DNA of 64,000 nt from Neurospora crassa OR74A (Eukaryota; Ascomycota; Sordariomycetes; Sordariales; Sordariaceae), in the NCBI RefSeq assembly GCF_000182925.2, contig NC_026501.1:2728001-2792000 (forward strand), given 5' to 3'. Of the stretch, positions 47,687-60,376 are shown piece after piece (within the stretch, counting starts at the first letter, position 1; every line of letters begins with the position of its first letter). The translations under genes were made by a program, and so were the position numbers. The notes under the pieces were generated by a model that worked only from the letters and a program-made list of their open reading frames with translations, searched no databases and had not been told where the DNA came from.

Positions 47687-48448
47687 TCAGACGCAAGTCT
47701 CCAGCATCTTCTCGATGATGCCCTTCAGGGTGTCATTCTCCAGAGCAGCGGCAACCCTCTCCTTATCTCCCAGCTGCTTGTTCACCTGGTCATCCTGGGC
47801 ATGGGAGCCATCCTTCATGCGGACGATGATGCGATAGTTGGGAGGCAGAGCGTTCTCGAGTCGGACACGGACGGCAAGACCAATGACAGTCGCCAGAGAA
47901 CAGTGGTTCACTGTGGGCGTAAGGTCAACCTCGACATTGGTCAGGGTGTTTGGATCTAGACGCTCGGCGGGAGATGGGCTAAGATGGATATCGTCAAGTC
48001 TGACGACGGCGATTTGACCCAGGGTGACGGGGTGTTCAGGGTCCGATATCGTTGATAGCAGGTCTAAAACAAGACATCAGCTGTCTGATCACCGGTGTGG
48101 GTTTCTTGTAAAAATAGAACAGAGATGAGTGAGACAGGCAGTTGAACATGGACTGCGCCTTGCTATACACGTGCAACTCGACGGGTCGTAGTTCTCACCA
48201 TAGATTTCCTGCTCGTCAATGGGTTCCTCTGTCGCCAAAGTCAAGTCGTCGTCTTCGTCCTCGTCTGATGTCCACACCGATGGGTCAGTGTTCAGGGAAC
48301 TTCCTGCCCACCACTGCTTTGGGAACAAGATGTGGTCATATTTGGAATCCGGGCCCTTTCTCACATGGCCCTTCGCTAGATTCCTGCTGGGCAGTTGTGA
48401 GACACTGAGGACGGTGGGATTAGCGTTGTCGAGATCCGATTTGGCCAT
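47687..48448 (-). CDS. cia2: Cia2/MIP18 family cytosolic Fe-S assembly factor
   Basis: Two exons are read on the minus strand, 48448-48199 and 48063-47687, giving 208 aa. The protein is part of the CIA targeting complex with Met18 and Cia1, which inserts 4Fe-4S clusters into nuclear and cytosolic enzymes. The N-terminal 80 residues are variable and acidic (SDEDEDDDLTLATEE). The DUF59 core follows: STISDPEHPVTLGQIAVV, then the reactive-cysteine motif TPTVNHCSLATVIGL (Cys138), and the C-terminal signature VNKQLGDKERVAAALEND. The splice (GTGAGA...TTTAG) joins EEPIDEQEIY to DLLSTISDPEHP. An upstream in-frame TTG exists, but the ATG at 48448 is the first ATG and gives the expected length. Confidence 0.95.
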
Positions 48449-51400
48449 GCTGAGAGGTTGTGTCAAAAAACGACTGGTGAGGTAACCCTATGTGGTGGCT
48501 GATCGAAGTGATTGAACTTTTTGTTGCGGTTTACATAAGTTGCCACTCAGTCGACGGCCAAGGCTAGGCGAATATTTAGACTTAACCTAAGGGTTCGGGC
48601 AAGTTGACGTTGGTCGTTGCCGTGCGCGGGAGTCAAAACGGCGGCACTGGTGGATGACGTTCAGCGACGGGAGTGGACAAGCGTTCCAGTCTCGTCTGTG
48701 TATCGTTCCCCGCATTGCAGGTTGCGGTGCCTCTTTAACCGCAGGTGCTATCGGGGCATGCCGTCCTGCCAGACCCACCAGGCCCAGGGCGGGCCCTGAG
48801 GGGCACACAGTCTTCTGAGATCAAGAACAAAGGGGTGCTCATGAGTTTCAAACGACATGCCAGAAACTCTGTATGTACAAAACTGGGAAATGCTGTATAA
48901 AAACGGGTCAGCCCTCTTCGTCCCCTATCGGCAGCTTTGCCTTCGTCAACCTACTGACATCCTACACGGAGAGGACGTGTGTCGCCCTGTGCCTTGTCGA
49001 ACGTGAAAGCGACGAAGGAAGCATTGAAGATCGGAGATCACCGAGCAGATCAAGACACCTACTGCGTATGTGTGCCGAGCAAAGCATTGATCAAACCCTC
49101 TCCTGACCAGCGCGCGGGAGGTTATGACAGGTGAGTTTCTGTGGCTGTACAGGTACGTTTTTGACATACTATGTAGATAGGTCCCGATAGGTAGTTCTCC
49201 CTCCCAGTATAAGTTTTCATTTTCTATCGCACGGCGTTTCCGAATACTTGGATCTCGCTTACGTTGTGGCGTCATGTTACCCATAGTTCATTGCAGACGA
49301 GGCGGTTGCGGTACGGCCATGAATATAATGTCGTTGATATAGATCCGTACGGTTGTATCCGCGAGGCGGTGCCTTCTGAGCGGCAGAAGCGGGTGCTCGT
49401 GGGGTGCTCTTTAGTGTACGTATTGATACCTCTAGCTATCGAGTACTTCGCCGCCGCGCCTGTTCACAAAACCGAAAGGAAGAACCCCAAACATGAGAAT
49501 TTGATCATTCCTCATATTCATGCAACCGATATCCCCTACATAACGAGATTGGAAGGCGTGGGGGATTCCCTGTACGCTAGTAAGACCACTGGACAGAAGT
49601 TGGAAGCTTCCATAACCCCTGCGTGAAAGCCCAGAGGAAAGAGAGTGTCAGGGTCGGGTGAAGGAGACAGTGCCTTGGCGTCGTTGGCTCCCGCGACTCC
49701 CGCCCAAGCTGTTGTCATGTGGTGCATCCTCCTTGGCTGCCCGATAGCCTTCGGCGGCCCCAAGGTTGTAATGCTTCAGCCTCTCAAGGTCCCCTTCTCG
49801 GAGATGTTTCTACAAAGGGCTTGGAATAGGATTAAGGACCCGAGAAAAGTTAGGATATGGCTCGGTGATGTCAAACCTTAATCCATGGTGGCCGCAGTAT
49901 CAGCCCTGTGCCTTACAGGATTCCCGAGCCTGGGGTACATGTTGTAGTTGCGTGTGACGGAGTACCTAGTCGCCAAGTATACCAAGGCCATGAGGACTTT
50001 ATATCTGGGTGTAGTGGATGAGCGTTATAGGTAGTGCGTGCGTGCCTTGCGTGTGCCATGCCCTGCGACAGCACCTCTCTTAAGCCTCCCCCCCTCCCTC
50101 TCCGCGATTCCTCTTTGCTTTTTCAAGAAAGAACATTTCTTCTGTCATTTCTTGCATTGGGACTTGTGGAGGTCGCCGTCAACCGGGTGTGCCCCAAGCC
50201 TCAACCCATGTCGGGTCGCAATTACAATCGTCTCGCCCGAGGTGGAGGTGGTGGGTTGAAGTACTTAGATGAACATGGTGAATGGATGTTCTATTCACTT
50301 GGTGAGAACAGAAGAGTAGTGTACGCAAGCGTGGATGTGGGTAGAATTGCGAGTTGAGACTTGCATACCCTCGAGCCGTCATCTTGATTCTTACCTGAGT
50401 CCGCCGGCGAGTCGAACATTCGATCTTCAAGTTGGTGGTGAGAGTGGTCGCGGGTTGGCCAGTGCGTGGCAGCGATAGACACTAGATTAGGTACTTAGGT
50501 ACGTGGCTCGAGCGTGGTTGTGCTGGCATCGCCGGCGGGGAGAGACTGCACAGACAGCGTCAAAGTTGCCTTTGTGCCCTAATTTCGCCTTCCTGTCTCC
50601 TTTTGCCGCACCGGAGAGTCAACGGTGCCTCTACAACAGGGTCTGCATGGATGGCTGGCTGTTCATGCCAATCTTCAAATGGCGTCTTCGAGAATATGTT
50701 GAGAAAATCGGTTCCGGATGCCTTTGCTAGAGGTAGTCCAGTCGCAGCTGTCGAGAGTCTTGTGTAACGGTCCCAGAAGGGAAGGTACCTAATTTGGCTT
50801 CCACGCACGACGTTGGTGGACGGATTGATGGAAAGACCATCCGCCATCCTCTGCATAGCGGTATGTAACCTTCCTCCCACCTTCCTCCCTCTCGGGCGGC
50901 TTGTCCACCCCACTCCTTCGGTCGAAATGTGACAGCCTTTTAAATGGCCCGATTAACCCTTGTTAATGCTGCTTGCTGTGGCGTCGTTGCGAACTTGCAC
51001 TGCACTTGACGACAACTCGACTCAAACTACATATGACAGTCACTATCAGCGAAATGACCACTTGGAGTTCATCCCGCCATATCATGGGCCGGCATCAGCC
51101 TGCCGGACCTGGCTTGTACACTTCAACCTCGTGTTGATTGTTGGCGTGGTACTTCGATAGACACTTCCCTTCTTAATTTGGTTCGGTGGACTTTGCTTTG
51201 TCAGCCAGGGCAGTGAGGGAAAGGGACACCACGCTAAGAGCAGCCTCGTAAAACAAGCTGCTCTCAACAGATACGCCAAGATGTTCGACTGGATCCATGC
51301 AGTGTCTTTCCCGAGGGTTCGCGGCTAGCCTTCTTGCGTTATCGTGCGATTCCCGCTGTGAGACAGGGTCCCAGGACTCAAGCAGAAGCACTAAGTAAAA

Positions 51401-54200
51401 GTAGGAAAGGGTCCAAGGTCCGCTGTGATGATTGCCCGTTCTGCCCGATCGATCTCCCATGCCCGGATGGGCAGGCATGCGAAATATCCCGCCAGGGCAG
51501 TTGACTGTAGAAAAGCAAAATCACCGGTAGACGCTTCTCCAAGATTGTTTGACACATGACCGTGGTAATGGAGATTCCTCTCGCTAACGCTCATGAGCTC
51601 AGTGTAGTCGAGTTGTCAGGGAATGCCTTCGCCGGTTACCATGAACTCGCTCAAAGGCCTTTCTAGATTTACCTTGTCAATTGCGGAGGTCAGTGCCAAA
51701 ACAAAAAGAAGAAAAAAAAATGGATTGAAATAAATAAAGGATTAAAAGAAACATCCCCTTCTGCTCACCAAGACATGCTGTAGGCCTAGAAGTGCCTATA
51801 AACAGCGTCTTTTCGCACACTCATCTTGAAGCCAGCGTGAACCAAGTACAAACAATACTTTGCTGTTTTTCGAAGCCATGGTCGATACGCTCACCTCCAT
51901 TGGATGCAACCCAAAGGGCTGCTACGGGTACATTCCATGGCGGCAGGAGAGGGGTGAGTGGGTAGGTAGAGGAAGGTACTTAGGTATGTATTACCACTAG
52001 AGATGCTGATTCGAGGCCCAGTCTTCCAATTCTTCCCCACCTCGGGACCACAGTTCCTTGAACCTGCCCCCTGGAGTCCGTCTTTCCATATGGACGCGGC
52101 CACTCTCCTCGCTCCCGCACATCCCCGCCATCACAACATCCACTCTCCCACCTCAAGTTCCGCCCGCCTCCGTCAAATCTGCAGTGGATATCAGCATCAA
52201 CATCCCGTCAGTTGGGGCTAGAGAGCCAGCAACGACGGGAACCAAGAGGGATCCCCCGAAAGTCGTCATCAAGCACCTGGATACCTTACAGCAGAGCACG
52301 AACTTTGTGATTATGTTGGCCATGTGCCACTGTCATTTCTTTGCCCCGTACGATAGTAAGCTGGACCAGCGAAGGACCTATCCAACAGCGAATGGCAGTA
52401 TTTGCGTCTATAGCAACACCGGATACGAAGGCAGGTTGCCTCGCTCACCTGGCTTCTGGAATAGCAAGAGGTCTACGGCGGTTGATGCTGTACAGTATCC
52501 GCAAGGTGCCGTCCCCAGGTGTCCCCCATATCTACCTCTGCGCACCTATGTATTCGGCGGCATTCCACTTGCACGGAAACACAGTAAAAAGAGCTGATTC
52601 CGTCGAGGAGCTGCTGCCGTCGGTTCCCATCGGTAGCAGTGGAATCAGGGTTCCATTGCGGGACCAGCTAAATGCCATTGTCACGTATGTTTCATGTGCT
52701 TTGGGGCGGCGGCATTGGGGCGGGTTCCTTGTCCCGCCGCCAGACTTCTGCTAGATATGCATTCTTTTGGTCAATCTTCCCATCTGCAGCAACTTGTTCT
52801 AGGTTCCTAGGCTGGCGTGTAGTGCGATGTCGTAGAGTAACATCGAGGTGCCACCACGAATTACTATATTCGTACGCATGCGTATTAGTAATGGCAACCC
52901 CCCCAAGACAACGAGCACGAGGTATATGTAAGGGCAAGGAACTTGGTAATATACCCCAGCGCATCTGACATGTACACATCCAGCGAGTCCTTCCGTACGG
53001 CTTTGTTCTGTGTTCACCGACTGCGGTGTCTTCTTTGCTTTCCATGGAAAGAAACCGCCACAATCTGTACAAAGTACCTCAAGACACGCAAACTGGGCAC
53101 ACGTCATTCATGGCTCGAGATAGGATCCTCCGAAGTGTCAAGAAAAAGTCAGTTGCATAAAGTGTTCGGTAGAGATTATAGTAAAATGGGTGTCCAAACA
53201 GCGGAGAGCACAATTTAAACCCCCGAACAAAGCGAGTCCAATTGAGCGCTAGGGGATCCATGTCCAGGCCGCATGGCTGATCCTGATGAAGCCAGTCTTC
53301 CATTTGGATTAGTGTAGTCTGTAGCATGGGTGAACCCCCTCGTCGTCAGCCAGGCCCTGTTTTTATGCTGCACAATGTTTACCTTGGCGGGCCATAAGTG
53401 CACACTGTATGCCACGCCACTACATACGGCCACCCCAAATCACTGGACCAATCCACCGTGAAAGATCAGGGACGAGCTGGGACCGGGAGAACGCATCCAT
53501 CCGTAGACGACGACCCAGTGGAAAGGTGATAGGTAGTTGGGCTGGCTTCCCCGGTGGTGTACGGATATACCTTTCTCTACCGCCTAAACCTCCTGTAAAA
53601 GCTCAATCCATCGTGATCCCTAAAATCCCCTCCCATCCCCCCTTGTTTCACTCAGTTCCTTCACTGTTACCACTGACAAGCTGCGACAGGGGCATATACT
53701 GCCTCGCTGTGGAAAAGTTGTATACGCGCTTGCTGTGTGCGATCAGCTTGTCCCTGCCCCTGGCCATCGACAGTTGAGGCTAGGTACTCTTGGTATCACC
53801 GCTACCTACCTGTACTACTTAGGAAGCACACCTGCTAGTGCTACATAGGTACCTCTAGATAGAGATAGTGCAGAGGTGGTTAGTACAACTTGAACACACC
53901 TTCCACCAGCAGCGCTACTATCAGCCGGCCAACGCAACGTTCAAATAAAACTACCTCTACCTGCCACTTCCCTACCAGCACGGGCACCGGCCTCCACTGC
54001 CTACTACATCATCAATTGAGCCGGACCAGCAACTTCAGTTTCAACACCGCCCACATCAGACCCTCGAACTCAATTCGCGCGCCGACATCTTGGATACACC
54101 TCTGTTCCCCGAACACATCGAACGGCACCGCCAGGAATACACTACACCCGTTTTTAGGACCCAACCGCGACATTTGGACGATTTTACACCGATCCGACTC

Positions 54201-54215
54201 ATGAACCAAGGATAG
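54201..54215 (+). promoter_or_regulatory. mini upstream ORF in the presumed leader of the Zn2Cys6 factor
   Basis: ATG AAC CAA GGA TAG encodes four residues then stop, 136 bp before the main start. If the mRNA leader includes this region, it could reduce translation of the regulator. The transcript start is not known from the sequence. Confidence 0.4.
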
Positions 54216-54225
54216 CGAGAAGCCA

Positions 54226-54240
54226 ATGTGCAAGCGCTGA
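54226..54240 (+). promoter_or_regulatory. second mini upstream ORF in the same leader
   Basis: ATG TGC AAG CGC TGA encodes four residues then stop, 10 bp after the first mini ORF and 111 bp before the main ATG. The pairing of two such frames is notable but may be chance. Confidence 0.4.
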
Positions 54241-54336
54241 TTTTCCCGCCATTCGCCAACAGCACCAGACTCTGAAACTGTCATCCCATCTTACCTCTAC
54301 ACTCGACATCAGACGATATCGCTGCTTCTTCTGAGC

Positions 54337-57300
54337 ATGTCGAACGACCCGTCAGTGCGCCGGCTGCTCCCGCAGACTTCGCAGATGGGTGCATTTACCT
54401 TTGCGCCGCCTGCTTACCAGCAACCGCCACGCGAAACTCAGAAAAGTGCGACCCCTATCAGTCTTGTCTCCTGGATAACTTAGGAAAATAAGAGAACTTC
54501 GGTTAACCAGTCTGCTGTTTGATTCTTAGACTATGTCTTCGTTGACGAACACAATCGCCACAAGCGGTTGAAGGGTATGTACTTTTCTCAGCATCAATCA
54601 ATTTCAAGCAAGCAAGAAAGCGAACATACACCCACCCGATAGTCCAACCGTGTTGTTTCCTCGTTGGGACAATCCCTTTTTTTTGTCTCACAGAGGAGGC
54701 ATCAAGACACCAAACAAGACCTTGAGACTGACGGTTTTATGTAGTTATGAGAGCCTGCGAAGGATGCCGAAGAAGGAAGATCAAGTGCGACGCCGCCACC
54801 ACCAACACTTGGCCCTGTTCGGCATGCATCCGCCTCAAGCTTCATTGCGTTCGGCCAAATGGATTTGATGGAGCCGCCGAACCCCAAGTTTACGAACCCC
54901 CACGTGCCCAGTTTGACTCGTCACCTGTTCCGGAGAGTTATCACCAGCAGCAACTGGCTTTGACCGACCACCAACAGCTCCTTACGCATGCTCAAGCTCC
55001 CAAAGCCACGCCGATATATCCTCCTCAAACCTCCTTCCAGGACACGGCAGCGCTGTACCATACAGTGCCGTACACGCAGCCGCAAGCTGTACCCCAGAAC
55101 CTCCAGTATGCTGCCGTGCACTCTGCATATGCGACCCCGGATTCCTTTCCGACGCCCCCCTCCATGCACCAGGTACCCCAGGTGTCACAGCTACCTCAAA
55201 TTTCTCAACATCCTTCTTCACCTGAGGACTTTCAATCCGAATATGCGCAGCAGGACTTGGCAGACCTTCTGGGTTCGCTCAAGGTCAACGAAGCAGGAAC
55301 AGGTGAGAATAGGTGGCTGCTATTGAGTTCGAGAGCTTTTCAGGTTTAACATGGTTCTAGCTCCGTATTTAAACAGCAAAATGCGATCGGCCGATGATGA
55401 AGAGCCCTCCGTAGAAGAGACCGAAGAGGACCAGTTTACGAAGAACCTGCCGCCTCTGACGGCGGGCAAGATTCGCATACCGCCCGCTTTGATGCCGTCG
55501 GAAGATCTGTGCCTCCACTACTTCGATCTCTACTTTACGCACACGCATCCTTATGTTCCAGTGCTGGACAAGAATCAGTTCTATCATCAGTGGCACAATA
55601 ACCGGGAGGCTATTTCGCCCCTTATCCTTGAGGCCATTTTTGCGATTGCTAATCGTCTGGCTGATGATGCGGCGCAAGGCCAGCAGTGGCTGTATCTTGC
55701 AACACGTACGAGTCCCGTCCTTGCTCTATTTGCTCACCAGCTAACTTTTTTCCTTTTGGATTTAAGGACATGCCGATTCGTTTCTTGATGTACCTCGATT
55801 GAGCACCCTTCAGGCATCATTGATCCTTCTCAAGGCGAGGGAACAGGCACCGAAGAAGGGCTACTACTACCGCTCTTGGATGAGTATTGTCCAATGTGTT
55901 ACAATGGCTAAGGACCTTGGGCTGGACGAGCACTATGCTGATCACCAAGCCGGTCGATCATGTGGCTTAAGTCCTGCAGAGTGTCAGCTGAGAGACAGGA
56001 TTTGGCAGACTATCTTCATCGTGGAGATCATGATTGGTACTCCTCAAGGTGAGTCAAGGATTTCTCTTCCTGCCACACGAGATACTGATATTTTGCTAGG
56101 AAAAACGGATCTTGCGGTCGAAGAAGAGACTGTCAATTTTGAAGTTCCGAGACCCTTGCCCAACGGCGACACGTCGGAGTATCATGTATCCCGAAATTTT
56201 GTTTACTTTTCTAGGGTTGTCCGCAACGTCTGCCGGATGAGCAGAGTTTATTCACGCCTCAAGAGAAATAAGGAGTGGGGTATCGACCCTGAATTCGTTC
56301 AGATTAGGCCTGCCATGGACGCATGGTTAACTGACCTACCACATGACCTTCAGCTTGATTTCCCTGTTGATGGGTCGCCTCCGTGGTTGCCCTCCTCGTT
56401 TGTCGGCAATATGCATTCGTATTATCACCTTAGCATCATTTTGTTCTACAGGCCTCAGCTGGCCCACATGACGCCGACAGGTACTGGAGGTCAATGGAAG
56501 CAGCACATGCTGGTCTCATACCGAGCCGCCAAGATGCTCTGCAGGTTACAAGAAGGCATTATCAACCAGTTTGGCATTGCCGGGTTACAGTGCATGCAGC
56601 GAGGTATCAACTTCACGCTATACGCGGTCCTCGCTTGTATCGTATTGCATTTAGTATGTCTTCGTCGCCGTTTTAGCCGCTTTCACCTAATCTTGGATCA
56701 ACCCTACTAACGCTGACTTTAGGTCGCTTTGACATCACCGGATCCGGCCCTCAACGCGGAGTCGCGAGAATACTTCACACGCCACATGCGGGTATTAGAG
56801 AAATGTATGGGTGCTTGGCCAATGCCCGATATGCAGCGGCAGATCGATTCTGTTCGGGAAGCCTTTTCCCAGGATATCAGGAAGCCGTTTGTTCTGAAGC
56901 CTAGCTTCCCCTACGGAAGCCCATCGTCAACCTCGCATCCAAGCCCACCAGGGCCGTCGTATCGATCCGATATGTCGAGGACTAGCTCCATCGACCATCA
57001 GCTCGATACGCATGTGCAACATTCTCACGTTAGTTACACCACTCATCCCCTTTCACCGCCCATTTCGATTGGTCCAATGGACAGCAAGAGTGACTCCCAT
57101 GATTTACAGTCACTTGCAATGATGTCTTCCGGTCACGGGACACAAGCATCTTCCATGGCGCAGACAATGCCACTCACGGACGCCCCCGCGTGGAACCCGT
57201 CTCGCATTTTTGAGTAAGTGATTCGGAAGAGAAGAGATTCATTTGTGGTCCTTTCGATACTAACCGGTATCCTAGTCAATGGAATGCCCAGTTTGGCAAC

Positions 57301-57576
57301 CCCCAGGTTCAGCATCCTTCTCAGCTCACCAACCATGCCAGTCCATTGTCTCTTCCCTCTTCTGGCGCCTCGGAAACTAGCCTCCAAGACTTGCAGGCGG
57401 CCCAGGCTCAACTTTCTCCCGTTTCACAGCAGATGCCGCAGTACCCAACCAACCCTGTACAGACCTTCGTCACTCCTGCGATGTGGCAAGAGTCTGTGGC
57501 TAGTGTCTACGAGGGAGGCCTCAAGCGTTCATGGGGCGATTACGATGGTCATATGCCAGTCAAGCGTAACCGATAA
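54337..57576 (+). CDS. Zn(II)2Cys6 fungal-specific transcription factor
   Basis: Eight exons are read: 54337-54445, 54530-54574, 54745-55302, 55361-55705, 55767-56048, 56100-56653, 56723-57213 and 57276-57576, giving about 894 aa. The zinc cluster has Cys at 56, 59, 66, 76, 79 and 86 (ACEGCRRRKIKCDAAT then WPCSACIRLKLHC), with a nine-residue loop before the fourth Cys. It is preceded by NYVFVDEHNRHKRLKVMR. A Gln/Pro-rich linker follows. Exons 4-6 carry the fungal_trans middle homology region (for example LCLHYFDLYFTHTHPYVPVLD, then YYYRSWMSIVQCVTMAKDLGL). The C-terminal 260 residues are Ser/Pro/Gln-rich, as in activation domains. The intron 56049-56099 is in frame and stop-free but has proper sites. 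I cannot tell which pathway it controls; the very long upstream region suggests complex regulation. Confidence 0.9.
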
Positions 57577-58781
57577 CAGCTGGACAATTCATCGCGCGGC
57601 GTAGCGCGTCACACACATGCTTGCGCCAATTCCAGCACCCACACAATTCGACCACTGTTGCACGGGACGAGAACATTGAGACTGCCAGGATTTGATAGTC
57701 TCCTGGTTAATGATATACCAGGTTGCGGGCGAATCAAAACGGCATTGCATGACATATATGCTTGTGTTACACTGACAGAGTTTCAATGATGTTATGATAA
57801 CGACTTTTGACCTAAGCATCAGCAGAAATGGCTTGTTCTCGGTATTTTGTCATATCTTCTCGACAGCACGGGCCAAAAAGGGATATCTGTATCAGGTATA
57901 TCTATTGATCGGAGAAGAAAAATAAGAGCAGAAGAAAACTCAGTCGACGGTGGCTGGTACACCGCGGCAGGGAACTATCAACAAGGCATCTTCTGGGGAG
58001 GAAAGTATTTTGATTCTCCGTCCCCGGGAGACGAGACCGTAGGGGTGGTGGGATCTAGGGTCTTAATCACCAAGCAGTGGAGGTTTTGTTTTCCTCTCTT
58101 ATACATTCACCATTCTCCGGTGGTCGAAAATATGGATACCATTCGTCTCTTTATGGATATCTTTTGCAGCATTTGTATTATTAGTTCTATACCACGGTCA
58201 GACGAAAGTTGCGTTACATATTCATCAGGAGGCTTGCAGATTTGGTGTCAATAATGGTCCGTGAGGTGGTGTTGTCAGAATTGAGAGACTTGATTGTTGT
58301 GGTCAGAAATGTAAGTGCCATGTGCTAGCTGGGACGGATAGCTATGTGTTGGGCTGACGATTCATGATCTACATGAAGCATTGGATGGGAATAGTTCTAT
58401 AGGATGATTGTAGTATAGAGAAAACGTTTTCACTGAAAGGCTATCGTGGTTTCAATAGCACGGTCAATCCAATGTTACAATGTTAACATGTAAGCGATCG
58501 ATCTTACCACAAAAGTAACCTATACTACCCCTATACATCATGAACACCCAACAGTGCAATCATTTATGAAATACCGCATGCCTAAACTCCCGAGGGAAGA
58601 AACATGTCAAGTCTATGATGTCAATGAGCCTTTCACACATCACCTTCCACAGATACAAGCATCATTATCTGGCCACACCGACCAAATCACTACTCTATTG
58701 GCAACTATTCATACACCCACAACTACACCCTGCCACTCGCTTCCACCAGTCCCTACTCCCTCCTCGGCTCTCATCCTCCCT
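57577..58781. other. tail-to-tail intergenic region
   Basis: 1.2 kb between the transcription factor (+) and the TMEM70-like gene (-). A 135-codon frame at 57847-58254 has no domain or intron signals and is probably 3' UTR or spacer. No RNA gene was recognised. Confidence 0.5.
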
Positions 58782-60376
58782 TCACCTACCCCCCTTCCTT
58801 CTCTCCGCCTCCCTAATCGCTCTTTTCTCAATCAAACCCCGAATCTCCTCCCAAACCCTCGCCTCCTTCACTCCTCTCTTCTCCGCCGTCTTTTGGGGAA
58901 CATCAGTAACATAAAACTCTTTGACCGTCTTGAACCGAGTCCAGGAGAGAATCTTTTGCCTCCATCCATGCTGTTTTCCGTCTTTCAGTTGTTGCCGTTC
59001 GAGTTGGAGTTGTTGGATTTTCCATTGCGCGGACGTCAATGGCTTGCTGCTGCTCTTGCCCTTTGCTTCTGTTATTGTAGAGCTAGCAGGGATTTGATCA
59101 ACCCGAACGAAATTCACCTTCTTGAACAATCCCTTCTGGGAGGAAGGAACAGGCCGTATATCCGATATGGCTACGCTGCTCACGCGGGGCTTGCCGATCA
59201 GTGACATGGTGACAAATTCGAGACGGGAAGCGGACTGTGGGGGCAGAGAGCGCGCGAAGCGGAGGAGGACGTCGGAGGATAGGCGAGCGTATGGGGGCAG
59301 CTTGGTAAGGTGGATTTGAGCGACAAAGGGGCGGGAGGAGTGCGCGAGGAAGAGGAAGGGGGTTAGACCGCAGGTGAAGACTGGGAAGTTGTCAGAAGTT
59401 TGTTCGTGAAGAATGGGAGGGATGGATGGGAGAAACAAACTAGCAACGCCGGCGAGTGGAGACCCGTTGACAATGTAAGCCGGAGCAACGAAGAGGCCGA
59501 AGGCGGAGAAGATCAGTACCGTCGTGAGTTTGAGGAGGGCGATGAAAATGATTTCTGTTTGGACGAGTATATCACATTAGCACCGATATTCATGTTCAAT
59601 GAATTCGAGTAACCTGGAAAAGGGGCCGAGTAATCTGAAGTAAACTCTGATGACATGACTTCTCAACCAAGACCATGGCACCTCCGCTGTATCCCTCGAG
59701 CCACACGGATCCCACCTGAGAAACAGATCCAACGAAATAAGAACCATCAATACTTACTCCCCTTGCCGGCATTGTAGATAAGCAAACGCTCGGGATATTC
59801 TGCAAATCAACCAACTCCCATTATTAGCTTCAACATCTCCATCTCTTTCACTGCCCACTTTGTCCCACCCCGTCCAAATGGGTGAGAAAGCACAGAGAAA
59901 ATCTCACCGAGATTCGGCGCCTTAAGCTGCGGGACCCCATTCGCAGCAGCCGGTCGTGGCTGAGTTTGACCCTGCTCCTGAACCTGACCCTGAGCCCGCG
60001 CTTGCGCTTGTTTCCCCCCATTTTTATCTTGCACCACCTCCGATGATGACCGAGTTGAAGTTGAAGCCAATCTGACATGAACGACCTGCATCATCCGCCA
60101 ACAAGAATTCCCCTTCCCACCCCGAGTCCGGGCGACTTCTGCGATTGCTAGCGTATTCTGAGCCTGAGGTAGCGGTCCACTAGACATAGGACGAAAAAGC
60201 TGGAATTGCCATCGTGACTGTGACGGGCCCGCCCCATGATAAATTGCAACAACATTTTGGGTGGGTGTTGTCTTGACAAGTGGTATTGTCGTCATCGTGA
60301 CTGGCACTGAACGTGAAAAGCACCGTGGCACGATGCCGAGAGTGGCGCCGAAGGGCGGCGGCCGCCGGACAAGCAT
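58782..60376 (-). CDS. mitochondrial membrane protein of the TMEM70/TMEM186/TMEM223 type
   Basis: Three exons are read on the minus strand: 60376-59908, 59799-59758 and 59554-58782, giving about 427 aa. The N-terminus (MLVRRPPPFGATLGIVPRC) is basic and free of acid residues, typical of a mitochondrial presequence. A Gln/Ala-rich linker follows. The core begins PERLLIYNAGKGKIIFIALL, with a first hydrophobic helix (about 172-199) and a second around FPVFTCGLTPFLFLAHS, then PFVAQIHLTKLPPYAR. This two-helix hairpin with IYxAG at its start and LPPxAR after it is the pattern of the TMEM70 family. Animal members help assemble ATP synthase or complex I. The C-terminal extension is charged, about 130 residues, and unlike human TMEM70. 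Function is inferred from the fold only. Confidence 0.78.

Larger units (their letters stand above)
48449..54336. other. 5.9-kb gene-free region upstream of the Zn2Cys6 factor
   Basis: No gene can be supported in almost 6 kb. Open frames are short and overlapping; the longest (about 180 codons near 52058-52597) lacks an ATG start and any domain. TAGGTACTTAGG / GGTACCTA motifs recur near 50490, 50788, 51975 and 53780-53860. The final kilobase (53450-54336) is pyrimidine-rich, with two tiny upstream frames, and looks like a long promoter and 5' leader of the transcription factor gene. Long regulatory regions before fungal regulators are common, so this may be mostly control DNA. Confidence 0.5.

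Noticed and set aside
49264-49626. A VVDIDPYG sequence resembling the tRNA methyltransferase Trm1 motif
   Set aside because: The similarity is only about nine residues; the flanking sequence does not continue as Trm1 and no exon structure supports a gene.
52058-52754. Overlapping frames of 179 and 137 codons as a possible orphan gene
   Set aside because: The longer one lacks an ATG start, both lack codon bias and domains, and they overlap in different frames.
57847-58254. 135-codon frame downstream of the Zn2Cys6 factor
   Set aside because: No similarity, splice signals or codon bias; fits 3' UTR or spacer.
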